Origin: Gemmatimonadota bacterium
GTDB lineage: Bacteria; Gemmatimonadota; Gemmatimonadetes; JACCXV01; JAHWKZ01
Assembly (NCBI GenBank): GCA_030641505.1
Contig: DAOWHI010000257.1
Coordinates: 1 to 6,940, forward strand
DNA: 6,940 nucleotides
Reading direction: 5' to 3'
Part shown: one piece after another, positions 1 to 6,686 of the stretch
Layout: each line of letters begins with the position of its first letter
Numbering within the stretch: position 1 is the stretch's first letter
Made by a program: the position numbers and the translations under genes
Notes under the pieces: generated by a model
The model's database searches: none
Told to the model about the DNA's origin: nothing
The model's input: the letters and a program-made list of their open reading frames with translations, nothing else

Positions 1-951
1 GAGATCCGGAGCCTGGTCGATACGTGGCGGAAAGTCTGTAACAAGTCAGGTCGCGTGAAAGCGCCTTCGCTGCTCCATCAGGAGGCTGAGCTGACCAGCG
101 GCCTCATCCGAGACATTTTCTCGGAGAAGGTCGACCGGCTGGTCATCGACAATCGGCAACTCTACACGCAGGTGCGCCGATACCTGAAGAAGGTCTCACC
201 CGATCTCGTCAGTCGGGTACAGTTGTACTCCGATCGTATCCCATTGTTTGACGCCATGGGCATCGAGCCCGAGATCGAGGTCGCGTTCCAGCGAACCGTC
301 CCGCTCAAGTCGGGTGGGTCGATCGTCATCGAAGCCACCGAGGCGCTGGTGTCGATCGACGTCAATACGGGGCGTTACACGGGTAAGAAGAACCCCGAGG
401 CGACGATCCTGAAGACCAATCTCGATGCCGCTCGAGAGATTGCGCGACAGCTAAGGTTGCGGGACATTGGCGGCATCATTGTGTGCGATTTTATCGACAT
501 GGAGCTAGCGGCCAATCGCAAGAAGGTGTTGCAAGAGTTCAAGAGCTGGCTGGGTCGGGATCGAGCCAAGACCAAAGCCTTCGAGGTGAGCGAGCTTGGG
601 CTTATCGAGATGACCCGGCAACGTCGGCGTCCAAGCCTGCATCAGAGCGCCACCGAAGTGTGTGAGGAGTGTGATGGTTCCGGCAGCATACTCCAGTTCG
701 GGACCATGGCCAGAAAGATCGAGCGCCAGCTGCGCCGAGTCGGGTTGGAGGGCAAAGAGAAGAAGATCCTGGTGGAGGTTCATCCGGCGGTCGCTTTGTT
801 CCTACTCGAGGAGGAGAAGGACACCTTCGATCGCATCAAAAAGCACTTCGGATTCGAGGTTCAAGTTCGGGACGATCCACTCCTGAGACGCGACGATTTC
901 GACCTGCTGGCGATGCCCGGTAGACGCCCCATAAAGGTCGACGTTGGTTGA
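1..951 (+). CDS. rng: Ribonuclease E/G family endoribonuclease (5' end cut off by window)
   Basis: This is the C-terminal part of an RNase E/G-type endoribonuclease, which cuts single-stranded AU-rich RNA in rRNA maturation and mRNA decay in the cytoplasm. The reading frame is open from base 1, and residues before the GTG at 55 already look like the family, so the true start lies upstream. The two metal-binding catalytic aspartates are in place: SIDVNTGRYTG (Asp codon 358-360) and DFIDM (Asp codons 487-489 and 496-498). The RAKTK and SELGLIEMTRQR blocks follow. The zinc-link motif is CEEC (Cys codons 661-663 and 670-672), followed by DGSGS. About 90 residues after it match the family's small domain, so the protein ends like the short RNase G form, with no long degradosome-scaffold tail. 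The S1 domain would lie outside the window. The gene is followed by rplU, as is common in actinobacteria. The choice between RNase E and RNase G names is uncertain; the family is not. Confidence 0.95.
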   Translation, partial: EIRSLVDTWRKVCNKSGRVKAPSLLHQEAELTSGLIRDIFSEKVDRLVIDNRQLYTQVRRYLKKVSPDLVSRVQLYSDRIPLFDAMGIEPEIEVAFQRTVPLKSGGSIVIEATEALVSIDVNTGRYTGKKNPEATILKTNLDAAREIARQLRLRDIGGIIVCDFIDMELAANRKKVLQEFKSWLGRDRAKTKAFEVSELGLIEMTRQRRRPSLHQSATEVCEECDGSGSILQFGTMARKIERQLRRVGLEGKEKKILVEVHPAVALFLLEEEKDTFDRIKKHFGFEVQVRDDPLLRRDDFDLLAMPGRRPIKVDVG

Positions 952-960
952 CCCAAGTCC

Positions 961-989
961 TTGACGGCCATCCCTTTGGGGGCTAAACT
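961..989 (+). promoter_or_regulatory. Predicted housekeeping promoter for rplU-rpmA and downstream genes
   Basis: TTGACG (961-966) is separated by exactly 17 bases from TAAACT (984-989). This matches five of six positions of the -35 consensus and four of six of the -10 consensus, including the key first T, second A and last T. It lies in the 86-base gap after the RNase stop, the longest non-coding stretch in the window, and would start transcription near 996, leaving a leader of about 40 bases before the L21 ATG. No strong intrinsic terminator is visible between the RNase gene and this site, so read-through is also possible. The assignment rests on sequence match and position only. Confidence 0.6.
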
Positions 990-1037
990 GAGAATCCTCG
1001 TTACATCATTTCCGGGACCCAGATCAGGTTGAGAGAG

Positions 1038-1481
1038 ATGCGCGCCATTATCGAGACGGGCGGCAAGCAGTTTCACGTCGCTCCAGACGACACCATACGT
1101 GTTGCATCTCTGCGTGGAGAACCAGGCGAGAGCGTGACCTTTGATCGCGTGTTGTACGCTGCCAAGGATGGAGACGTGCGATACGGAACCCCCCGGGTGG
1201 AAGGGGCACAGGTGACGGCCGAGATCGTCAAGCACGGGCGGGGCAAGAAGATCATTGTGTTCAAGTTCAAGCGGCGCAAGCGGTATAAGAGAAAGCAGGG
1301 GCACCGGCAGAATTTCACCGAGCTGAGAATCACCGACGTTTCAGTGACGGCTGGCACTTCCAAAGCTCGAGCGAAGGCAACGGACGCTGAGAGTGAAGGT
1401 GCTTTCGCGTGCCCAGAGTGCGGTCGGGAGTTTGAAACCGAGCGCGGCATGAAGCTGCACCGCTCCCGATCCCACAAGTAG
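1038..1481 (+). CDS. rplU: 50S ribosomal protein L21 (bL21) with a C-terminal C2H2 zinc finger
   Basis: L21 is a 23S rRNA-binding protein of the large ribosomal subunit. The N-terminus MRAIIETGGKQ and the basic block GRGKKIIVFKFKRRKRYKRKQGHRQ are diagnostic. The ATG at 1038 is chosen because the family begins MxAIIxTGGKQ; an in-frame TTG at 1029 would only add three residues. The standard core of about 103 residues ends near ITDVSV. It is followed by a low-complexity linker (about 105-121) and then a complete classical zinc finger at residues 123-146: Phe123, Cys125, Cys128, Phe132, Met138, His141, His146. The spacing is C-x2-C-x12-H-x4-H, with the hydrophobic residues where a beta-beta-alpha finger needs them. 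The protein is 147 residues against about 103 in E. coli. The stop lies 18 bases before rpmA. The L21 identity is certain. Zinc binding by the tail is inferred from the motif, and its target (rRNA, another protein or DNA) is unknown. Confidence 0.97.
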   Translation: MRAIIETGGKQFHVAPDDTIRVASLRGEPGESVTFDRVLYAAKDGDVRYGTPRVEGAQVTAEIVKHGRGKKIIVFKFKRRKRYKRKQGHRQNFTELRITDVSVTAGTSKARAKATDAESEGAFACPECGREFETERGMKLHRSRSHK

Positions 1482-1486
1482 TCGCC

Positions 1487-1494
1487 AGGAGGAG
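1487..1494 (+). promoter_or_regulatory. Strong Shine-Dalgarno sequence of rpmA
   Basis: AGGAGGAG lies five bases before the rpmA ATG (1500), in the 18-base gap after rplU. It is the best ribosome binding site in the window and fits the high expression expected for a ribosomal protein. Confidence 0.85.
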
Positions 1495-1499
1495 TTCAA

Positions 1500-1757
1500 A
1501 TGGCTCATAAGAAGGGACAGGGGGCATCGCGGAACGGTCGTGATAGTGCCGGCCGCCGTCTCGGCGTCAAGCGGTTTGGCGGTCAGGCGGTTTCGGCTGG
1601 GTCTATCATCGTTCGGCAGCGAGGGACGATATTTCACCCCGGAGCGAACGTTGGGAGGGGCAAGGACGATACGTTGTTCGCGTTGACTGATGGCACGGTG
1701 AAGTTCGATCGCGTGCGCGGCAATCGACGCCGGGTATCGGTTCTCGCCGTAGACTAA
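1500..1757 (+). CDS. rpmA: 50S ribosomal protein L27 (bL27)
   Basis: L27 is a large-subunit protein whose flexible N-terminal tail reaches the peptidyl-transferase centre and helps position tRNA. The start MAHKKGQGASRNGRDS and the block RLGVKRFGGQ are the family signature, and the 85-residue length is normal. The N-terminus begins directly with MAHKK, so it lacks the cleaved pre-sequence seen in Firmicutes and keeps the functional tail without processing. The HPGANVGRGKDDTLFAL segment and the basic C-terminal region also match. A near-perfect Shine-Dalgarno precedes the ATG. The TAA stop shares its last base with the ATG of the malate dehydrogenase gene, giving a TAATG junction. In many bacteria obgE sits at this place; it is absent here. 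Confidence 0.98.
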   Translation: MAHKKGQGASRNGRDSAGRRLGVKRFGGQAVSAGSIIVRQRGTIFHPGANVGRGKDDTLFALTDGTVKFDRVRGNRRRVSVLAVD

Positions 1758-2698
1758 TGGCAGGCTTTTCCAATTCAAAACTCACTGTCGTCGGAGCCGG
1801 CCACGTCGGTGCGACTACTGCGCAACGCCTGGCCGAGCTGCAGCTCGGTCGTGAGGTCGTGCTGCTCGATATCATCGAGGGCATGCCAAAGGGGAAGGCG
1901 CTCGACCTATGGGAGGCGGCGCCAGTTATCGGGTACGACACGCGATTGGTGGGCGGGACCGATTATGCTCTGGCGGACGGGTCGGATCTGGTCATCGTCA
2001 CGGCGGGGCTGGCTCGACAGCCGGGCATGAGCCGGGACGATCTGCTGAAGAAGAACGCCGAGATCGTTCAGGGGGTTGCCACCGAGATTCGTGACCGATG
2101 CCCCGATGCGATCGTGATGGTGGTTTCCAACCCACTCGACGTCATGTCATACGTCACATTTCAAACGACCGGTTTCGATCGCCAACGAGTCATCGGCATG
2201 GCCGGTGTGCTCGATACCGCCCGGTTTCGTTCCTTTATCGCTCTCGAACTGGATGTCTCGGTTCGTGATGTCACTGCGTTTGTGCTTGGGGGTCACGGCG
2301 ATTCGATGGTGCCGTTGCCACGCTACTCGACGATAGCTGGAATCCCACTGCCCCATCTGCTATCGGACGAGCGGATCGAGGCCCTGGTGGAAAGAACCCG
2401 GATGGGCGGTGGTGAAATCGTCAAGCTCCTGGGGACAGGCAGCGCCTATTACGCGCCATCGGCCGCGGTGGTCGAAATGGCTGAGGGAGTGCTACGGGAT
2501 CAGAACCGGGTCCTTCCCTGCGCGGCTTGGCTCCAGGGTGAGTACGGGCTATCGGACGTGTACGTCGGGGTGCCGGTCAAGCTCGGCGCGGGCGGAATCA
2601 AGGAGATCGTCGAGGTCGACCTCACGGGCGAGGAGAGGAAAGCGCTGCACGCTTCCGCCGCTCACGTTAAGGAGACGATGTCGAAGCTGAACCTGTAG
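1757..2698 (+). CDS. mdh: Malate dehydrogenase, NAD-dependent, lactate-dehydrogenase-like type
   Basis: This enzyme interconverts malate and oxaloacetate with NAD in the TCA cycle, in the cytoplasm. The Rossmann motif GAGHVG is at residues 13-18, and Asp38 at the end of the second beta strand is the usual NAD-selecting residue. Arg87 and Arg93 in ARQPGMSRDDLL are the substrate-loop arginines; arginine rather than glutamine at the Arg87 position marks malate over lactate specificity. Asp153 and Arg156 (GVLDTARFR) and the catalytic His180 (GGHGDSMVPL) complete the active site. The 313-residue length is normal for this family. The ATG overlaps the rpmA stop by one base and has no clear Shine-Dalgarno of its own, so translation is probably coupled to rpmA. 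The gene lies 20 bases before sdhC, so two TCA enzymes are linked. The family is certain; substrate specificity is inferred from the loop residues. Confidence 0.96.
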   Translation: MAGFSNSKLTVVGAGHVGATTAQRLAELQLGREVVLLDIIEGMPKGKALDLWEAAPVIGYDTRLVGGTDYALADGSDLVIVTAGLARQPGMSRDDLLKKNAEIVQGVATEIRDRCPDAIVMVVSNPLDVMSYVTFQTTGFDRQRVIGMAGVLDTARFRSFIALELDVSVRDVTAFVLGGHGDSMVPLPRYSTIAGIPLPHLLSDERIEALVERTRMGGGEIVKLLGTGSAYYAPSAAVVEMAEGVLRDQNRVLPCAAWLQGEYGLSDVYVGVPVKLGAGGIKEIVEVDLTGEERKALHASAAHVKETMSKLNL

Positions 2699-2707
2699 TC
2701 GCATCTC

Positions 2708-2711
2708 GGAG
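2708..2711 (+). promoter_or_regulatory. Shine-Dalgarno supporting the GTG start of sdhC
   Basis: GGAG lies seven bases before the GTG at 2719. Together with the expected N-terminal sequence of the cytochrome b subunit, it decides for this start. Confidence 0.6.
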
Positions 2712-2718
2712 TGCGCCA

Positions 2719-3396
2719 GTGAAGCAAATCGCATCGTTTTACTCCACCACCGTCGGCAAGAAGATCGCCATGGCGGCGACCGGCATCGTGCTGGTCGCCT
2801 ACGTCGTCGGCCATATGTTGGGCAACCTCAAGATCTTCCAGGGACCCGAGAAGCTGAACTCGTACGCCGAGTTCTTGCGCGAGGTCGGAGCTCCGGTTTT
2901 GGGCCATGGCGAGTTTTTGTGGATCGCCCGGATCGTCCTGCTGGCCGCTGTCGCGATCCATATCGTGGCCTCTGCACAACTCACCCTGCAAAGCCGCGCG
3001 GCGCGTCCCGTCGGCTATCGCAACACACCGCACCAGGAATTCAGCTACGCTTCACGGACGATGCGCTGGGGTGGGGTGATCATTTCCCTGTTCGTCGTGT
3101 ATCACATTCTGCACTTCACGTCGGGCACTGTTCACGGCGACTTCATCCCCAACGATCCCTATCACAACCTCGTCGTCGGCTTCCAGTCGTGGCCGGTGGC
3201 CCTGGCGTACATCGGGGCCGTCGTCATGCTTGGCTTTCATCTTTACCACGGCGTCTGGAGCATGACCCAGACGCTGGGCGTCAACAACGCCCGAATCGAA
3301 CGGATGCGCCGCCCTGCGGCACTGGTCCTGGCGGTCGCCGTCGTCATCGGTTACGTCGTGGTTCCGGTCTCGATTCTAGCCGGTTGGGTCACGTGA
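2719..3396 (+). CDS. sdhC: Succinate dehydrogenase/fumarate reductase cytochrome b558 subunit
   Basis: This is the membrane anchor of complex II, which holds the catalytic subunits on the cytoplasmic membrane and passes electrons through heme b to the quinone. The 225-residue protein has five hydrophobic segments (about 15-35, 68-90, 117-136, 158-180, 199-220), the single-polypeptide layout of the Bacillus and Wolinella enzymes rather than the two-subunit SdhC/SdhD layout of E. coli. Histidines sit in the first four helices: His32 (VGHMLGN), His81 (AIHIVAS), His129 and His132 (VYHILHF), His174 and His177 (GFHLYHG). This pattern fits two b hemes and menaquinone as partner. There is no separate sdhD nearby, in agreement with that type. 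The start is a GTG with a GGAG seven bases upstream. The gene is 19 bases from sdhA. Two hemes and menaquinone are inferred from family knowledge; the direction of the reaction in the cell cannot be read from the sequence. Confidence 0.93.
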   Translation: MKQIASFYSTTVGKKIAMAATGIVLVAYVVGHMLGNLKIFQGPEKLNSYAEFLREVGAPVLGHGEFLWIARIVLLAAVAIHIVASAQLTLQSRAARPVGYRNTPHQEFSYASRTMRWGGVIISLFVVYHILHFTSGTVHGDFIPNDPYHNLVVGFQSWPVALAYIGAVVMLGFHLYHGVWSMTQTLGVNNARIERMRRPAALVLAVAVVIGYVVVPVSILAGWVT

Positions 3397-3403
3397 TCGA
3401 ATT

Positions 3404-3409
3404 GGGAGG
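3404..3409 (+). promoter_or_regulatory. Shine-Dalgarno of sdhA
   Basis: GGGAGG lies six bases before the ATG at 3416, within the 19-base sdhC-sdhA gap, and supports that start. Confidence 0.8.
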
Positions 3410-3415
3410 TCCGCG

Positions 3416-5329
3416 ATGAAGCTCGATGCTCGCATCCCCGATGGTCCGTTGACCGAGAAGTGGGAGCGGCACCGCTTCGAAATGAAGCTGGTGAACCCGG
3501 CCAACAAGCGGAAGCACAGGGTGATCGTCGTCGGCACCGGTTTGGCTGGCGGCTCGGCGGCGGCCACCATGGGCGAGCTCGGCTACGAGGTCGATGCGTT
3601 CTTCTTCCACGACAGCTCGCGTCGAGCGCACAGCATCGCAGCCCAGGGGGGGATCAACGCGGCCAAGAACTACCAGCACGACGGCGACAGTGTGTTCCGG
3701 CTGTTCTACGACACCATCAAGGGTGGGGACTTCCGATCGCGCGAGGCCAACGTCTACCGCCTGGCCGAGGTGAGCAACGAGATCATCGACCAAGCGGTCG
3801 CGCAGGGGGTGCCGTTCGCCCGCGAATATGGTGGGTTGCTGGACAACCGGTCGTTCGGCGGGGCCCAGGTGTCGCGCACCTTCTACGCCCGCGGGCAGAC
3901 CGGCCAGCAGCTCCTGCTCGGGGTCTACCAGGCGCTCGAGCGGCAGGTTCAGGCCGGCCGGGTGCGCACTCACAGCATGCACGAGATGCTCGACGTGATC
4001 GTCGTCGACGGGCGGGCTCGGGGGATCGTGACCCGCAACCTCGACAACGGCGAGATCCGCTCCTGGACGGCCGACGCGGTTGTGCTCGGCACCGGTGGCT
4101 ACAGCAACGTTTTCTACCTCTCGACGAACGCCATGAAGTGCAACGTGACGGCGGCGTGGCGCGCCCACCGGCGCGGTGCCGGGTTCGCCAACCCGTGCTT
4201 CACGCAGATTCACCCGACGGCCATCCCGGAGAGCGACGAGTATCAGTCGAAGTTGACCCTGATGAGCGAGTCGCTGCGCAACGACGGGCGCATCTGGGTG
4301 CCGAAAAAGAAGGGTGACCAACGGTCGCCGGACGAGATCCCCGAGGCCGAGCGCGACTACTTCCTGGAGCGCATGTATCCAGCGTTCGGCAACCTGGTGC
4401 CACGCGACCTGGCCTCGCGGCGCGCCAAGGAGATGTGTGACTCCGGGCACGGCGTCGGCCCGACCAGAAGGGGCGTGTACCTCGACTTCACCGACCCCAT
4501 CGAGCGACTCGGCCGTGACGCCATCGAGGAGCGGTACGGCAACCTGTTCCAGATCTACGAGCGGATCACCGACGAGAACCCGTATCGGCTCCCGATGCGC
4601 ATCTACCCCGCGCCGCACTACACGATGGGCGGGCTGTGGGTCGACTACAATTTGATGAGCACGCTGCCCGGCCTGCACGTGATCGGCGAAGCCAACTTCT
4701 CCGACCATGGCGCCAACCGGCTCGGCGCCAGCGCTCTCATGCAGGGGCTGGCCGACGGCTATTTCGTGTTGCCGTTGACAATCGGCGACTACATCGCGCG
4801 CCACGAGTTCGGCGACATCCCCGACGATCACCCCGACGTGCGGCGCACCGAGGACGAGGTGCGGGACCGCGTTGCCAAATTGGTGGGGCTCGACGGCTCG
4901 CGGACGGTCGACTCGATCCACCGCGAACTAGGGCGGTTGTTGTGGGAGAAGTGCGGCATGTCGCGAAACGCAGGCGGGCTCAAGGAGGCCCTGGACCGGA
5001 TTCCCGAGCTGCGCGAGGAGTTCTGGAACAACGCCAAGGTCGTGGGCTCGGATCGGGATATCAACGAGGGGCTTGAGAAGGCCGGACGGGTAGCCGATTT
5101 CTTCGATCTCGGCGAGCTCATGTGCCGCGACGCGCTGGCGCGTGAGGAGTCATGCGGCGGCCACTTACGGGAGGAGCATCAGACGCCGGAGGGCGAAGCC
5201 CAACGCGACGACGAGCGGTTCACGCACGTCACCGTCTGGGAGTATACGGGTCCCGACAGCGAAGCGCGCGAGCATCGCGAGTCGCTGTCGTTCACCGAGG
5301 TTGCGCCCAGTCAACGGAGCTACAAGTGA
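3416..5329 (+). CDS. sdhA: Succinate dehydrogenase/fumarate reductase flavoprotein subunit
   Basis: This is the catalytic subunit of complex II, oxidising succinate to fumarate (or the reverse) with covalently bound FAD on the cytoplasmic face of the membrane. The FAD motif GTGLAGG is at residues 40-46. His72 in RRAHSIAAQGGIN is the residue expected to carry the covalent flavin. Active-site residues are visible: His266 (QIHPTAIP), Glu285 and Arg287 (SESLRND), the proton-shuttling Arg330 (LVPRDLASR), His401 (HYTMGGLWVDYN) and Arg435 (HGANRLGASAL). A helical C-terminal domain follows from about residue 470. The 637-residue length, the N-terminus MKLDARIPDGPLTEKW and the KLVNPANKRK segment match the form best known from Bacteroidetes, longer than the classical enzyme of about 590 residues. 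A good Shine-Dalgarno precedes the ATG. The gene is clearly more GC-rich than rpmA or mdh, and this produces long meaningless open frames on the other strand. Confidence 0.97.
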   Translation: MKLDARIPDGPLTEKWERHRFEMKLVNPANKRKHRVIVVGTGLAGGSAAATMGELGYEVDAFFFHDSSRRAHSIAAQGGINAAKNYQHDGDSVFRLFYDTIKGGDFRSREANVYRLAEVSNEIIDQAVAQGVPFAREYGGLLDNRSFGGAQVSRTFYARGQTGQQLLLGVYQALERQVQAGRVRTHSMHEMLDVIVVDGRARGIVTRNLDNGEIRSWTADAVVLGTGGYSNVFYLSTNAMKCNVTAAWRAHRRGAGFANPCFTQIHPTAIPESDEYQSKLTLMSESLRNDGRIWVPKKKGDQRSPDEIPEAERDYFLERMYPAFGNLVPRDLASRRAKEMCDSGHGVGPTRRGVYLDFTDPIERLGRDAIEERYGNLFQIYERITDENPYRLPMRIYPAPHYTMGGLWVDYNLMSTLPGLHVIGEANFSDHGANRLGASALMQGLADGYFVLPLTIGDYIARHEFGDIPDDHPDVRRTEDEVRDRVAKLVGLDGSRTVDSIHRELGRLLWEKCGMSRNAGGLKEALDRIPELREEFWNNAKVVGSDRDINEGLEKAGRVADFFDLGELMCRDALAREESCGGHLREEHQTPEGEAQRDDERFTHVTVWEYTGPDSEAREHRESLSFTEVAPSQRSYK

Positions 5330-5356
5330 GACCCAATCGGAAGGGATGAACGCGCG

Positions 5357-6103
5357 ATGAAAGTCACCCTGCACGTATGGCGGCAGGAGTCATCCGAGGC
5401 CGAGGGTCGCTTCGAGACGTATGCCGCGAACGACGTCAGCCCGGACATGTCGTTCCTCGAATTGCTCGATGTCGTCAACGAAGGGCTGATCGAGAGTGAC
5501 GTTGAGCCGATCGCGTTCGAGCACGACTGCAGGGAGGGGATCTGTGGATCGTGCGGCGTCGTCATCGACGGCAGCCCGCACGGCCCGCACGAGGGCACGG
5601 CGACGTGTCAGCTCCACATGCGGAGCTTCGCCGACGGCGATGAGCTGTGGATCGAGCCGTGGCGCGCGCGCTCTTTCCCGATCAAGAAGGACCTAGTCGT
5701 CGACCGCGGCGCGCTCGATCGGATCATCGAAGCTGGTGGCTACATCTCGATCAATACCGGCGCCGCGCCCGACGCCAACGCGATCCCGATTCCCAAGGAC
5801 GACGTCGACGCCGCGCTCGACGCCGCCACGTGCATCGGGTGCGGCGCCTGCGTCGCGGTCTGCCCCAACGCCTCGGCGATGCTCTTCACCTCCGCCAAAG
5901 TCGCCCACCTCAACATGCTGCCACAGGGCCAGCCGGAACGGTGGTCGCGGGTCGCTCGAATGGTCGAGCAGATGGAAGCCGAAGGGTTCGGCAACTGCAC
6001 CAACCACGGCGCCTGCCAGATCGCGTGTCCCAAGGAGATCAGCATCGACTTCATCGCCTGGCTCAACCGCGATTACTTGAGAGCGCAGCGCAAGGTAGGG
6101 TAG
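5357..6103 (+). CDS. sdhB: Succinate dehydrogenase/fumarate reductase iron-sulfur subunit
   Basis: SdhB carries electrons from the flavin of SdhA to the heme/quinone site of SdhC through three iron-sulfur clusters. All ligands are present. The [2Fe-2S] cluster has Cys58, Cys63, Cys66 and Cys84 (CREGICGSCG and ATCQLH). The [4Fe-4S] cluster has Cys159, Cys162, Cys165 and Cys224. The [3Fe-4S] cluster has Cys169, Cys214 and Cys220. The 248-residue length is normal. The ATG at 5357 is chosen because MKVTLHVWRQ is the expected first beta strand; the purine-rich GGAAGGGA at 5339-5346 is ten bases upstream, slightly far. The gap to sdhA is 27 bases. The gene completes the C-A-B order typical of menaquinone-type enzymes. 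The TAG stop is only 13 bases before the presumed start of the sigma factor gene. Confidence 0.97.
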   Translation: MKVTLHVWRQESSEAEGRFETYAANDVSPDMSFLELLDVVNEGLIESDVEPIAFEHDCREGICGSCGVVIDGSPHGPHEGTATCQLHMRSFADGDELWIEPWRARSFPIKKDLVVDRGALDRIIEAGGYISINTGAAPDANAIPIPKDDVDAALDAATCIGCGACVAVCPNASAMLFTSAKVAHLNMLPQGQPERWSRVARMVEQMEAEGFGNCTNHGACQIACPKEISIDFIAWLNRDYLRAQRKVG

Positions 6104-6116
6104 GCCCACCACTCCG

Positions 6117-6662
6117 CTGACTGACCGTTCTGACTCCGAGCTCGTTCAAGCATGCCTTGACGCGGACCCCCGCGCCTGGGAAAAGCTCGTCCGCCGGTAT
6201 GGGAAGCTCGTCTATTCGATCGCGATCCGATCCGGCTTGTCACCCCAAGACAGCGACGACGTCTTCCAAATCGTTTTCACTCAGGTTTATCGCAGCCTGG
6301 GGCTGCTCGATCATCCCGAAGCGTTCGGCGGTTGGGTATCGACGATCGCGCGGCGTGAGTCGTGGCGATTCAAACGCCGCATGGAACCCCTCGCCGAATC
6401 CACCGAGGCGACCATCGAGGGATCGTCGATGTCCGCGGACGAATCTATCGAGACGACTGAACAGCGGTTTCTGGTTGAACGTGGCTTGGAGCAGTTGGAT
6501 GATCGATGTAGGCGTTTGTTGACGTTGCTTTTCTTTAGCGATCCAGCACCGAGCTATGATGAGATCGGAGACCGGCTCGGGATGAGCGTGGGAAGCATCG
6601 GGCCAACGCGTGGAAGATGCCTGGAGAAACTGAGGCGGATTCTCGGACGGATGGGATTTTGA
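6117..6662 (+). CDS. ECF-type RNA polymerase sigma factor, apparent CTG start
   Basis: This is a small sigma-70-family factor that would direct RNA polymerase to a special set of promoters. Numbered from the CTG at 6117 it has 181 residues. Region sigma-2 covers about 20-88 (AWEKLVRRYGKLVYSIA, then DSDDVFQ and the FGGWVSTIARRE helix). An acidic, Ser/Thr-rich linker runs from about 92 to 115. Region sigma-4 covers about 118-175 and has a helix-turn-helix (SYDEIGDRLGMSVGSIGPTRGRCLEKLR). The family-like N-terminus TDRSDSELVQACLDADPRAW is encoded from 6120, but no ATG, GTG or TTG occurs in this frame between the stop at 6096-6098 and a TTG at 6237, which would remove 40 residues including half of sigma-2. 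CTG at 6117 is the only start-like codon in the right place. Alternatives are a sequencing error or a non-functional start. The gene lies 13 bases after sdhB and 45 before a putative anti-sigma gene. Its target promoters and the signal it answers cannot be read here. Confidence 0.85.
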   Translation: MTDRSDSELVQACLDADPRAWEKLVRRYGKLVYSIAIRSGLSPQDSDDVFQIVFTQVYRSLGLLDHPEAFGGWVSTIARRESWRFKRRMEPLAESTEATIEGSSMSADESIETTEQRFLVERGLEQLDDRCRRLLTLLFFSDPAPSYDEIGDRLGMSVGSIGPTRGRCLEKLRRILGRMGF

Positions 6663-6686
6663 AGGTATTTTTGTGATCGCTTACCG

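Noticed and set aside
952..980. Inverted repeat CCCAA/TTGGG after the RNase gene as a terminator
   Set aside because: The five-base arms are separated by 19 bases, there is no following T-run, and the region overlaps the predicted -35 element.
1029..1037. TTG at 1029 as the start of rplU
   Set aside because: The L21 family begins at the MRAIIETGGKQ encoded from ATG 1038; the three extra residues have no support.
4775..4780. TTGACA inside sdhA as a promoter -35 box
   Set aside because: No -10-like hexamer occurs at a suitable distance, and the site is explained by coding sequence.
3389..4921. Open frame of 510 codons on the - strand across sdhC end and sdhA
   Set aside because: It lies entirely opposite the well-supported sdhA coding sequence; its composition (rich in Val, Arg, His, Asp, with no recognisable domain) is what high third-position GC on the + strand produces.
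5346..5360. Four-codon mini-frame (ATG to TGA) overlapping the sdhB start
   Set aside because: It sits near a purine-rich stretch and ends across the sdhB ATG, but it is too short to separate from chance; sdhB itself has the expected N-terminus.
6157..6522. Open frame of 121 codons in another frame over the sigma gene
   Set aside because: It overlaps the sigma factor domains, has an arginine- and serine-rich composition and shows no known motif.
6519..6524. TTGACG inside the sigma gene as a promoter for the anti-sigma gene
   Set aside because: No matching -10 element lies 16-18 bases downstream.
6237..6662. TTG at 6237 as the start of the sigma factor
   Set aside because: It would remove 40 residues that clearly belong to the sigma-2 region (AWEKLVRRYGKLVYSIA) and is preceded by coding-like sequence in the same frame.
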